DNA of 36,898 bases from Deltaproteobacteria bacterium (GTDB lineage: Bacteria; Myxococcota_A; UBA796; JAFGLY01). The position numbers and the translations under genes are program-made. The DNA is taken from NCBI GenBank assembly GCA_016927815.1, contig JAFGLY010000151.1:1-36898 (forward strand). Reading direction: 5' to 3'. The stretch's first letter is position 1; every line of letters begins with the position of its first letter. Below the pieces are notes generated by a model that saw only the letters and a list, made by a program, of their open reading frames with translations, searched no databases and was not told the DNA's origin. Below are positions 1 to 8,280 of this stretch, one piece after another.

Positions 1-47
1 AATCCTCTACGTCTCGGCTCGCGATCGGGCTTCGCCGACCGGGGCCT

Positions 48-3000
48 CTACCGCGCGGCCGCGCCGGTGGACTCCCTGCGCTCGCGCAGGCGACGCTTGA
101 CCGCGAGCGGGGCCTGCGTGGGCGGGGCCTGGCGGGCAGCCAGTTCCACGCTCACGAAGGCTTTGCCGGCCTCGGCCCCAGCGCGCCGGAGCACGTCGAG
201 CATGAAGATCTCGAGCCGGGCGAGCGTGTTGGGCGGGTAGGCCAGGCCGTCGTTCTCCAGGGCGATGAACGGGACGCCCCGTTCCCGGGTCCAGGGCTCG
301 AGCAGCGCCTTGATGAGGCGCCCGGGCAGGCAGGCGAAGGGCGCGATGGCCGCTACGCCGTGGTAGCCCCGGCGCACCGCGAGGGCGGCGACCAGGCTCG
401 ACACCGTGGCTTCGGTCTCGAAGTCCGGGTGGGAGAACTCGTCCACGCCAGCCATGATCTCGGCGATGTCGTGGGGGTAGGTGGGCAAGAGCCCGGTCGG
501 CTTCAGCAATCGGCGGGCCCGGGACTCGATCCGGTTCATGATCAGGGTGGTGAGCCGGACCTTTGCGTAGCGGGCGAGCCGGACCGGCGAGCGCCGCCAC
601 CATGGATGCGCGCGCCAGGCCCGGAGGAGGTCCTTCTCCAGGATCCAGTCGCAGTAATGCATCCACTCCGCGAGTCCCGTCACCTTGCCCAGGATCCGGT
701 TGGTGGCGAAGTGCTCGATGAGTTCGTCTACCGAGAAGTCGTCGCGCCGCACGTAGATCTCGCCCACCACCAGCACCTTGGGCAGGGCATCGGCGTCGCC
801 GGTCCGGGGGATGGCGGCGAGCCGCCCGGCCACCTGCTCGAGCGTGGGCTCCAGAACGGAGGCGTCGGTCCGCATGACCTCGACGAGGTCGTTCCAGCAG
901 GCCTGGAACTCGCCCAGGGCGGCTTCGCGGTCCTTGGCCAGGATCTTCAGAGACGTGCGGATGTCGGTGAAGAAGTCGGAGAGGACCACCGCGTGCCACG
1001 CCTTGCGCGTGAAGTCGTCGCCGAACTCGCGGTAGCCGTTGTCCGAGTTGAGCGCGGTCACGGCGACGTTGTCCACGCCCAGCTCCGCGAAGGTCCCCTC
1101 GTAGAACGGGCCGTACTGGCCGGTACGGCAGGGGCCCGTGGTCTTGGGCACGATCACCGCCAGCACCTCGTCGTCGAAAGCCGGGCGCGTGAGCAGCAGG
1201 TGGAGGATCTGTCCCAGCACCAGCAGCGTGGGGATGCACTCCTTGCCGCTCGCCACACCACGGGCGAGCTGGGTGGTCTGGTGGTCGGCCGGCGGGAGGT
1301 GCTCCGCCCGGATGCCCGTGCGCAAGGCGATGGCTGCGATGGCCTGGGCCCCGAGATCCCCCATGGAGGGAAAGACCATGCGCACCCGGGGGTGGCGAAG
1401 CGAGAGCCGCTCGCCGGTGCGGTCGTTCACCACGCAACTGTCCTCACCGGCGAACTCCACGCGCCAGGTCGGCTTCGGCTCGGGCAGGAGCACGCCCGTC
1501 GCCTTGCGGCGCCATCCCTCCACGATGTCCAGGAAGGCCTCGATACGGGTGTCGAGGCCGGCATCGGCCGTGTGGCTGTCGAGCTCCAGGACCAGGAAGG
1601 GCTTGGAGCCCATCATCCACCGCACGAAGTGGAGCAGGAACGAGTCCGGCGCACAGCCGAAGTTGGAGATCCAGCAGGCGAACACGTTGGGGTGGTCCTT
1701 GACCAACCGCAGGGCCTTCAGGTCCACCTGCCCGTAGTACCAGTACATGTTCGGCGAGATCGACTCGCCGCCCACGGGGAGCATGTCGAAGGGAAGCACC
1801 GCATGGCCCCGGGAAGTGAACTTCCGGGGGATCTGCATGTTCGCCTCGGGCGTGAAGGCGTTGTACGGCCGGCCGAAGAGGCCGATGACGACGCGTTCCT
1901 CGGTCCGTGCGCGCTCCAGGGCCTCGGTGCCGATCTCGCGCAGGCGGCGCCAGCAGGCCTGCTGCCGTTCGATCGCCACGCGGTAGGCCCGGTGGCCGTC
2001 GTCCGCGGTGAAGCCGAGCTGTCGGGCGACCTGTTGGAAGGCCGGCTCGGCGCCCAGAGGCCCGTCTCGGAACTGCAGGACCGGCCGGAGGATGTGCTCG
2101 TCCGGTACCTGGAACGCGCTCCTCAGGTAGTACGGCAGGCCCTGGGTGATGGGGCACGTGGTGGCGTGGACGTCGCTCTCGAGGGACTCGAAGGTGCGGA
2201 CGCTCGGCAGGAAGACGCGATCCACGCCATCGGCCAGCAAGCGGGCCATCATGCCGTGTGCGATCTCGCCCGGGTAGCAGAAGGCGGCCTCCGCACGCTG
2301 GATGCCCTCGCGGAGCATCTCGTCCGAGAGGACGGCCCGGACGCCGAGTTCGTGGAAGAACCAGGCGTACAGGGGCCAGAGCGTGTGGACCGTGAACGCT
2401 CGGGGAATGCCCACGATGAGCGGGGATCGGGCCTCGAAGGTGGTGGGGTCGGGCGCGAACTCGTGGAACAGGAGGCGCTCCCGGAGCGCCACCCAGTCCT
2501 GGACCCTGTCCACGTCCACCGGGACCTTGTTCCGCAGGTTCGCGTACTTGTTGCAGCGCCCGCCGAAAAAGTACTTGTGATCGCCCACGTGAAGCGTGCG
2601 GATGGGGCACAGGTTCTCGCAGGCGTTGCAGGTGAAGACCTTTCCCTGGGAGATGGGCCGCGCGATGAGGGCGTCGAGATCGAAGGATCCCTCCGGCAGC
2701 AGACCCTCTGCGTGCTTCTGGACGGCGAGGAGGGCCACGCCATAGGCCCCGAGCAGTTCGGGGTCGGGCGGTACGGTGATCTCCTTGCCGAGCACCGCGG
2801 CAAAGGCCGCCGGGACCGCGGGGTTCTTGGCCACGCCGCCCTGGATCACGATCCGCTCGCCGATGCGGCGGTTTCCGACCACGCGGTTGAGGTAGTTGGA
2901 GACGATGGAGAAGACGACCCCGGCCACGATGTCCGGCCGGGACGCCCCCTGCTGGATGGCGGCCCGGATGTCGGAGTTGATGAACGCCGAGCAGTGCTCT

Positions 3001-4397
3001 CCGAACTTGAGCGGCGCCCCGCTCTCGAGCGCGATGGGACCGATCTCGGATGCGGATCGGATGTCGAGATCGCCTCGAGCCGACTCCTCCAGGAAGGAGC
3101 CCGTCCCTGCCGAGCAGGCCTCGTTCATGGCGTAGTCCACGGGTACGCCGTTCTGCAGGTACACGTACTTGGCGTCCTGCCCGCCGATCTCGAAGATCGT
3201 GTCGATGTCCGGCCGGAAGCGGGTGGTCCCGACCGAGTGGGCGATGATCTCGTTGTAGACGCCGGACGTCTCGGTGAAGACCCCGAGCACCTCCCGGCTG
3301 GACCCCGTGGTGGCTGCGAGCGGGATGTGGATGGCCGCGTCGCCGATGGCCTCGCGGACCTGGGACCGGACCTCGCGGAGCACGACGCGGAGCGCTTCCA
3401 CGGGATCGCCGTGGGTTCGACCGTAGTACTCGGCGACGATGCTCGAGTCCTCGCGATCCACCAGGACGGCCTTGGTGGTCGTGGAGCCGCCGTCGATGCC
3501 GAGGATGTAGGTGCCGCCAGGACGAGGCCGGCCCCGGTGGGAGGGGATGGCGTCCACCAGCGGAAGGGCCGTGGCCAGGGAGGGATACCGGTCGAAGGCC
3601 ACCTCGCGGGACTCGAACAGGTCGGCGACGGGCGGAAGCGGCCGGCCGTGCGTTGCCGCGAGGCAGGCCGCCCCGAACGACTCGAACCAGGGTGCCTCGT
3701 CGGGCACCACGAATGCCACGTCCGGGAGGCGGTCGGCGAGCAGGCGCAGCAGGAACCGGTTGCGAGTGACGCCGCCGATGACCACGGCCTTGCCGCTGGA
3801 GATTCGCGCCCGCGTGAGGAACTCGGCCGCCTTGCCCGCCATCACGTCGGCCAGGCTGACCACGATCTCGTCCTTGGTGCACTCCCGCTTGTTGAGCTTG
3901 TGGGTGCAGTCGCTCTTCATGAACACGGAGCAGCGGGAGGACAGTCGGTGGGGGCGCGTGCCCTCGGGGATGCGGGCGATGTCGTCGAGGGCCATGTCCA
4001 TGCGGCCCAGCTGCTGGCGCAGGAACTCACCGGTGCCCGCGGCGCACTTGTCGCCGGTCAGCGCCGTGCGGGTGAGGCCGTCGGGCCCCATCGTGTAGGC
4101 CACGATGGACTCGCCGCCGAGCGACACTACCGCGTCGGGTCGAATCCCGACCGCCTGGAGCGCCGCCTCGATGGCCTGGGGCGGTACGGCCCGGGCCGTG
4201 CAGACCTGGTTCCGGCCGGTGTTGCCCGTGCAGAGCGACAAGATGCCGGCCGACACGCCGTGGGCGGACAACAACCGTGCGAGCGCTCCCGGGATGTCGC
4301 CTTCGTGGGCGAGGTCGTCGTGCCAGGCGATCCGGCCGTCCTCCACGAGCGTGGCCTTGACGCTCGTCGAACCGATGTCGAAGCCGATGGACTGCAT
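48..4397 (-). CDS. Two-ATPase-domain acyl-CoA dehydratase activase-like protein (BadF/HgdC family, DUF2229)
   Basis: A 1449-residue fusion. Residues 1-255 form one ASKHA ATPase of the 2-hydroxyacyl-CoA dehydratase activase type (GFDIGSTSVKAT at 4-15; CAAGTG with C118; CSVF with C156). Residues 298-560 form a second (GIDGGSTTTKA; CSAGTG with C428; CSAF with C469). In characterised activases these Cys positions hold a [4Fe-4S] cluster at the dimer interface. A Cys-rich stretch follows (C590, C593, C597, C615), then a DUF2229-type region and a C-terminal part resembling dehydratase components. Known activases are ATP-driven electron donors to radical dehydratases or benzoyl-CoA-type reductases; the substrate of these giant versions is not known to me. 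The ATG at 4397 was chosen because GGAGG lies just upstream and the phosphate-binding motif begins right after it. No dehydratase subunit gene is adjacent. Family assignment is secure, the role is inferred. Confidence 0.9.
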   Translation of the reverse strand: MQSIGFDIGSTSVKATLVEDGRIAWHDDLAHEGDIPGALARLLSAHGVSAGILSLCTGNTGRNQVCTARAVPPQAIEAALQAVGIRPDAVVSLGGESIVAYTMGPDGLTRTALTGDKCAAGTGEFLRQQLGRMDMALDDIARIPEGTRPHRLSSRCSVFMKSDCTHKLNKRECTKDEIVVSLADVMAGKAAEFLTRARISSGKAVVIGGVTRNRFLLRLLADRLPDVAFVVPDEAPWFESFGAACLAATHGRPLPPVADLFESREVAFDRYPSLATALPLVDAIPSHRGRPRPGGTYILGIDGGSTTTKAVLVDREDSSIVAEYYGRTHGDPVEALRVVLREVRSQVREAIGDAAIHIPLAATTGSSREVLGVFTETSGVYNEIIAHSVGTTRFRPDIDTIFEIGGQDAKYVYLQNGVPVDYAMNEACSAGTGSFLEESARGDLDIRSASEIGPIALESGAPLKFGEHCSAFINSDIRAAIQQGASRPDIVAGVVFSIVSNYLNRVVGNRRIGERIVIQGGVAKNPAVPAAFAAVLGKEITVPPDPELLGAYGVALLAVQKHAEGLLPEGSFDLDALIARPISQGKVFTCNACENLCPIRTLHVGDHKYFFGGRCNKYANLRNKVPVDVDRVQDWVALRERLLFHEFAPDPTTFEARSPLIVGIPRAFTVHTLWPLYAWFFHELGVRAVLSDEMLREGIQRAEAAFCYPGEIAHGMMARLLADGVDRVFLPSVRTFESLESDVHATTCPITQGLPYYLRSAFQVPDEHILRPVLQFRDGPLGAEPAFQQVARQLGFTADDGHRAYRVAIERQQACWRRLREIGTEALERARTEERVVIGLFGRPYNAFTPEANMQIPRKFTSRGHAVLPFDMLPVGGESISPNMYWYYGQVDLKALRLVKDHPNVFACWISNFGCAPDSFLLHFVRWMMGSKPFLVLELDSHTADAGLDTRIEAFLDIVEGWRRKATGVLLPEPKPTWRVEFAGEDSCVVNDRTGERLSLRHPRVRMVFPSMGDLGAQAIAAIALRTGIRAEHLPPADHQTTQLARGVASGKECIPTLLVLGQILHLLLTRPAFDDEVLAVIVPKTTGPCRTGQYGPFYEGTFAELGVDNVAVTALNSDNGYREFGDDFTRKAWHAVVLSDFFTDIRTSLKILAKDREAALGEFQACWNDLVEVMRTDASVLEPTLEQVAGRLAAIPRTGDADALPKVLVVGEIYVRRDDFSVDELIEHFATNRILGKVTGLAEWMHYCDWILEKDLLRAWRAHPWWRRSPVRLARYAKVRLTTLIMNRIESRARRLLKPTGLLPTYPHDIAEIMAGVDEFSHPDFETEATVSSLVAALAVRRGYHGVAAIAPFACLPGRLIKALLEPWTRERGVPFIALENDGLAYPPNTLARLEIFMLDVLRRAGAEAGKAFVSVELAARQAPPTQAPLAVKRRLRERRESTGAAAR

Positions 4398-4460
4398 GAG
4401 GCCTCCGCCTTCGGGCCGGGCTTCGCACCCGTGGGGGGAGGGCACGAGGGCCTCGGGTCA

Positions 4461-4474
4461 AACGGACGTCCGTT
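4461..4474. promoter_or_regulatory. Perfect 14-bp palindrome AACGGACGTCCGTT in divergent promoter region
   Basis: The 14 bases equal their own reverse complement. They lie in the 171-bp gap between the divergent activase-like gene (start 4397) and the HEAT-repeat gene (start 4569). The position suits a dimeric repressor or activator, but no regulator is known for it. Confidence 0.4.
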
Positions 4475-4492
4475 ATCTGTCGGCCGATCCGA

Positions 4493-4511
4493 CGTCCAGG
4501 AACGCTGGACG
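4493..4511. repeat. Inverted repeat CGTCCAG-N5-CTGGACG
   Basis: Perfect 7-bp arms (4493-4499 and 4505-4511) are separated by GAACG, 18 bp downstream of the 14-bp palindrome in the same divergent intergenic region. It could be a second operator or a small hairpin in the leader of either gene. A TAGACT hexamer at 4536-4541 may be the -10 of the plus-strand gene, but no good -35 is visible. Confidence 0.35.
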
Positions 4512-4568
4512 GTCCTCCGGGCCTCCGGTCCGGGTTAGACTGCGGTGTCCACTTCCCGGAGAACCCCC

Positions 4569-5111
4569 ATGCCCGGCTCCCGACGCCTCCTGCTCGTCCT
4601 TCCGTTGGCGCTTCTCGCCAGCGCGGCGCACGCTGCCGATCCGGCACTCGCTGGCCACCTCCAGGACCTGCTCGGGGCCTACGAGGAGCCGCCCACCTCC
4701 GAGGACCTGAAGGCCGCGGGCCCCGAAGCGGTGGGGATCCTGCGGGCCTTCGCCACCGATCCCTCCCGTCCGCTGGCCTTCCGGGCGCGTGCGGTGCACG
4801 CGCTCGGGAACTTCCCGGACGAGGCCAACCGGGCGCTCCTCCTCGGATGGGCCCACGACGCCGCCCTGCCCGGGATCATCCGGCGACGGGCAATCCATGC
4901 GCTCGCCAACGGGTGGGGGGACGCGGAGGCCGCCCACATCGGCGCGTTTCTCGCCGACCCCGACATCGACACGCGGATGACCGCGGCCCAGGCCCTGGGC
5001 CGCCTGTCCGACGCCGCGCGCCGACCGCGATTGGAGCAGCGGCTGGCCGTGGAATCCAACGCCGCGGTGAAGGCCGTCATCGTGCGAGCCCTCGCATCCG
5101 AGCCCGAGTAA
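4569..5111 (+). CDS. Exported HEAT-repeat protein
   Basis: 180 residues. An N-terminal signal peptide (Arg-rich start, LLLVLPLALLASAAHA, probable cleavage after AHA) is followed by repeated helical pairs typical of HEAT or PBS-lyase-type repeats, for example segments reading RARAVHALGNFPDE, RRRAIHALANGWGD and DTRMTAAQALGRL. Such proteins are scaffolds; no catalytic motif is visible. The ATG at 4569 is preferred over an in-frame start at 4545 because GGAG at 4558-4561 is well placed and the signal peptide begins there. The stop lies 13 bp before the next gene, the metalloprotease lipoprotein, so the two are probably cotranscribed. Export to the periplasm is inferred; the partner is unknown. 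Confidence 0.8.
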   Translation: MPGSRRLLLVLPLALLASAAHAADPALAGHLQDLLGAYEEPPTSEDLKAAGPEAVGILRAFATDPSRPLAFRARAVHALGNFPDEANRALLLGWAHDAALPGIIRRRAIHALANGWGDAEAAHIGAFLADPDIDTRMTAAQALGRLSDAARRPRLEQRLAVESNAAVKAVIVRALASEPE

Positions 5112-5124
5112 GGCAGGAGAAGAC

Positions 5125-6237
5125 ATGCCCATGAAGACCTCCCTCCTCCTCCTGGTGCTCGCGGGCTGCAACGACGCCGAGGACACCGGCCTCGACGTCG
5201 GGCTGAAGCGCGACGACCTCGGCAAGATCACGGTGGGCTACGACGGGTTCACCGACGAGCTCACGTTCGACGTACCGGCCAAGGCCGTGTCCGGCCTCAT
5301 CGATTGCCAGGACATCGGAGACCAGTACACCATCCAGCTCTACACGCTCTACCGGCCGGACGGCAGCATCGCGTGGACCGCCGAGGAACCCAGGGCCCAT
5401 CCCTACCGGGCTGACATCCAGATGGACATCTCCACCGTGCTCATCCCGGAGTCCCCCGACCTCGACATCCAGTCGGGCACCTGGACGGCCATGTTCAACA
5501 CCCTGGCGGCCTACCAGAACACGCTCGACTGCCAGGCCACTTGGCGCGTGGACGACGTGGACCGGAACGTGCTCGACCTCGACATCTACCTCGTGGGGCT
5601 CCGGGGCATCGATGCCAGCAACGCGGCCGACAACGCTGGTATTCGGGCCATGCTGGCCGAGACGTACCGCCTCTGGGACGTCGCGTTCGACGCCGGGACC
5701 GTCACGTACCACGACATCGAGGACCCCGACACCTGGAGCGTGCTCGACATCGGCCGCGGCACGACCGCCTACGTGGAACTCAACGATCTCCTGCGCATGG
5801 CGGACGCGGCGCCGACCCGCACGGTGCCCGTGTTCCTGGTCAAGGAGATCCAGGATCGCTACGGTGACGTCATCTACGGCATCTCGGGCGGTGTCCCGGG
5901 TGCGGCCACGGTCATGGGCACCTCCCGTTCCGGGGTCGTGGTGACCGCCGGGGACGTGAGCTCCCGCCCGGAGTTCGTCGGACACGTGCTGGCGCACGAG
6001 ATCGGGCACTTCCTCGGTCTCTTCCACACCACCGACGAGAAGGGCAAGTCGTGGGACCCCCTCTCCGACACGCCGGAGTGCACCCTCGACTACGACGTCA
6101 ACGGCAACGGGATCATGAACTCCGACGAGTGCCGGGAGTTCGACGCGTACTACCTGATGTTCTGGACCGGGAACGACAACACCATCCTGAGCGAGGATCA
6201 GACCTGGGTGGTCGAGCGCAACCCGGCGGTCCGGTAG
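5125..6237 (+). CDS. Lipoprotein zinc metalloprotease, pappalysin-like (M43-type metzincin)
   Basis: 370 residues. A short lipoprotein signal with lipobox VLAGC (C15) predicts lipid anchoring in the outer envelope. The catalytic signature HEIGHFLGLFH is at 291-301 (extended HExxHxxGxxH of metzincins), and LMFW at 344-347 could serve as the Met-turn. Between them, residues 324-335 (DVNGNGIMNSDE) fit a 12-residue EF-hand calcium loop with ligands at positions 1, 3, 5, 9 and 12. The first ~280 residues are beta-rich and not recognised. The ATG at 5125 has AGGAG at 5115-5119, better spaced than for the second ATG at 5131. It follows the HEAT-repeat gene by 13 bp. The M43-type assignment rests on the motif; the substrate is unknown. 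Confidence 0.82.
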   Translation: MPMKTSLLLLVLAGCNDAEDTGLDVGLKRDDLGKITVGYDGFTDELTFDVPAKAVSGLIDCQDIGDQYTIQLYTLYRPDGSIAWTAEEPRAHPYRADIQMDISTVLIPESPDLDIQSGTWTAMFNTLAAYQNTLDCQATWRVDDVDRNVLDLDIYLVGLRGIDASNAADNAGIRAMLAETYRLWDVAFDAGTVTYHDIEDPDTWSVLDIGRGTTAYVELNDLLRMADAAPTRTVPVFLVKEIQDRYGDVIYGISGGVPGAATVMGTSRSGVVVTAGDVSSRPEFVGHVLAHEIGHFLGLFHTTDEKGKSWDPLSDTPECTLDYDVNGNGIMNSDECREFDAYYLMFWTGNDNTILSEDQTWVVERNPAVR

Positions 6238-6265
6238 ACCCGGGGCCCTCCGAGCCCGTGCGGCG

Positions 6266-8152
6266 CTACAGGTCGATCGCGTAGACCAGGTGGATGTCGG
6301 GGAAGGGCCTGAGCCGCTCCTGGATCTCGGCCATGTGGACCGACGCCGCTTGGGGGCCCGTGACGTACCGATCCACCAGGGCCTGGCAGGCCTCGGCGTC
6401 GCCGCGGGCCAGGGCGCGACCGGTGGCGGCCAGGAGCGCCTCCACCGCGGTCGGGAACCGATCGGGGTCGAGGGCGAAGCGACCCACGCGCCTGCCCGTG
6501 GCCGGGTCGGGCGTTTCCACCCAGGACAGGGCGCCCGCGTCCACGAGGAATCCGACCTGTACGGCGGCGATCCGGGCATAGGTCTTGGGCACGCCGCTGG
6601 GCGTCGTCATCCCGCCCGAGATGTGGCGGAAGGCCCAGAGCACGCCGCCGGTCCAGTAGCGAAGCGCGTCTTCGTGGGTCAGGACCCCCTTCCCCACGAG
6701 ATACTCGATGAGCCAGAGCGCACCGGTCTGGGCCCAGAGTTCGTCCATCGTGGAGGCGAGGCTTCCCCCGAGGAGATCCTCGACGCGGGTCCCGTTCACC
6801 ACGAGGTCTCCGCTGGGACCGAGGTTGTGCGCGGCCTCGTGGAGCAACGTGTCGAGGTCCGGATCCTCCGGCCGGGGCAGGAAGGCGAGGGCCTCGGGCA
6901 CCAGCAGGAGCGCGGCCTTGGCCTCGTACTCCCGGACCGAGTCCGGATCGCTCCGGATGTTGGTCATGACCATCGTGCGGTTGCGGTTCGCGTCCGCCAC
7001 CGCACCCCAGTTCGGCAAAGTCTGGCCCAGCGTCGCCCCCAGCGGCGACCGGGCCTCGCCCGCGTAGCGCACCACCTGCAGGAACTCGGGCATGCGGAAG
7101 GCGATCCTGCGGGCTTCGTACGGGGGGCCGACCACCTGGGCGATGGCTTTCTCCATGGCGTGCTTGAGCGGTTCCAGGCGCTTGTTCCAGGCCAGGTACC
7201 GCGGATCCACCAGGCCCAGCGTGAGCCCGAACCCCGCCTTCTCCTGGCAGAGGTCCCAGTAGACCTCGTCGGGCGCCACGCGCAGGTACCAGCGGGTGTT
7301 GCGGCTGTCCATGCCCATCCACGCCTCGTCGGCCGCGTCCCAGGTCCCGGTCCGGAACCCGTCGGCCGCCGCCCGGAGGTACTTCTGGAGCGCCTTCTCC
7401 CGGGTGCGGTCCAGCGCCGTCGCGGCTGCGTCCAGCTCCTCGGCGATGGCGTCCATCTGGCTGCCCCACAGGTCGCGGACGGGTACCGGGGTGAACGCTC
7501 CGTTCACGATGCGCACGGCCACGAAGGGGTCCGTGAGCCGAGCCGCGTCGGGGCGTGCGCGTACGGCCTCGCAGAGCGCCTGGTCGTGGGGTCGGTCCTC
7601 GGGCCACATGCCCCACCGCTGGGGCGGAAGGGCGGGCAGGGCGTTGCAGAAGGGATCGGCCTCGGTCTGAGGGGCCACGCACCACGGGCCCTGGTTGCGC
7701 TCGAAGAGGGCCCTGCTGGCGGGGTCGAGGTTGGACGGAGGCGGTTCGGTGACCCCCGCCTGGAGCCGGTACAGGGCCTCCATGAGGTCGGCGGCGGCCA
7801 GGACGTGCCGGGCGAACGCCTTCTCGGCCTCGGGTAGGGCGCGGAGGTCCGTGTGGATCAGCGTGGGCCGTCCCTGGGCCAGCTCCCGGCGCACCGCCCC
7901 CAGGCGGAGCGATCGGACCACGGCGTTTCGGGCGCCATTGACGTCGGCCATGGTCAGGTCCGGCCGAGACGCCCACCCGAGGCGCACCATCTCTTCGGGG
8001 GAGGGGTACCCGTCGCCGTCCGCGTCCTTCTCCCAGACCAGGTCCACGTCCATTGCCGCGGCGGTGGCGTTGAACACGTCGCGCGGGATCATGGGCGGGG
8101 CAGCCGCCGCGGGGATCGAAAGGGCGAGCAGGGCGGCGGCGAGCGCAATCAT
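6266..8152 (-). CDS. Secreted M49-like (dipeptidyl-peptidase III related) gluzincin with EF-hand loop
   Basis: 628 residues with a cleavable signal peptide (ALLALSIPAAAA). Residues 43-54 (DADGDGYPSPEE) are a canonical EF-hand loop. The zinc signature HEAAHNLGP is at 438-446 and is followed by a VNG...LGG...MDELWAQTG stretch in which E471 is the likely third zinc ligand. This layout matches the bacterial M49-like pattern HExxHxLGP...VNG...EEAKAD, although here the second part reads DELWAQ. M49 enzymes remove dipeptides from peptide N-termini; here the protein is probably periplasmic or secreted. The ATG at 8152 has GAGGA upstream at good spacing. It is convergent with the M43-like protease gene (28-bp gap) and divergent from the MFS gene. 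Metalloprotease class is fairly sure; family placement is moderate. Confidence 0.75.
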   Translation of the reverse strand: MIALAAALLALSIPAAAAPPMIPRDVFNATAAAMDVDLVWEKDADGDGYPSPEEMVRLGWASRPDLTMADVNGARNAVVRSLRLGAVRRELAQGRPTLIHTDLRALPEAEKAFARHVLAAADLMEALYRLQAGVTEPPPSNLDPASRALFERNQGPWCVAPQTEADPFCNALPALPPQRWGMWPEDRPHDQALCEAVRARPDAARLTDPFVAVRIVNGAFTPVPVRDLWGSQMDAIAEELDAAATALDRTREKALQKYLRAAADGFRTGTWDAADEAWMGMDSRNTRWYLRVAPDEVYWDLCQEKAGFGLTLGLVDPRYLAWNKRLEPLKHAMEKAIAQVVGPPYEARRIAFRMPEFLQVVRYAGEARSPLGATLGQTLPNWGAVADANRNRTMVMTNIRSDPDSVREYEAKAALLLVPEALAFLPRPEDPDLDTLLHEAAHNLGPSGDLVVNGTRVEDLLGGSLASTMDELWAQTGALWLIEYLVGKGVLTHEDALRYWTGGVLWAFRHISGGMTTPSGVPKTYARIAAVQVGFLVDAGALSWVETPDPATGRRVGRFALDPDRFPTAVEALLAATGRALARGDAEACQALVDRYVTGPQAASVHMAEIQERLRPFPDIHLVYAIDL

Positions 8153-8239
8153 GGCGTTCCTCGGATTCGGGGGCGCGTTCCCCTAACCCTCGCTTCCTTC
8201 CTTGACGCCCGCGATCCCCCGTGCGACAGGGAGCCGGCA

Positions 8240-8257
8240 GGTGCCCCCACGGGCACC
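8240..8257 (+). other. Hairpin GGTGCCC-CCAC-GGGCACC in the leader of the MFS gene
   Basis: Perfect 7-bp arms with a 4-base loop end 23 bp before the ATG at 8281. A TTGACG at 8202-8207 with a weak GACAGG 17 bp later could be a promoter, which would put the hairpin in the 5' untranslated region. It may also be a protein-binding site. Confidence 0.3.
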
Positions 8258-8280
8258 CCAGCCCTCCAGCCGAGGATCCC

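Noticed and set aside
360-4538. A 1392-codon open frame on the plus strand opposite the activase-like gene
   Set aside because: It is antisense to a gene with clear family motifs, has low-complexity Arg/Gly/His-rich translation and no ribosome binding site; in very GC-rich DNA such long shadow frames are expected.
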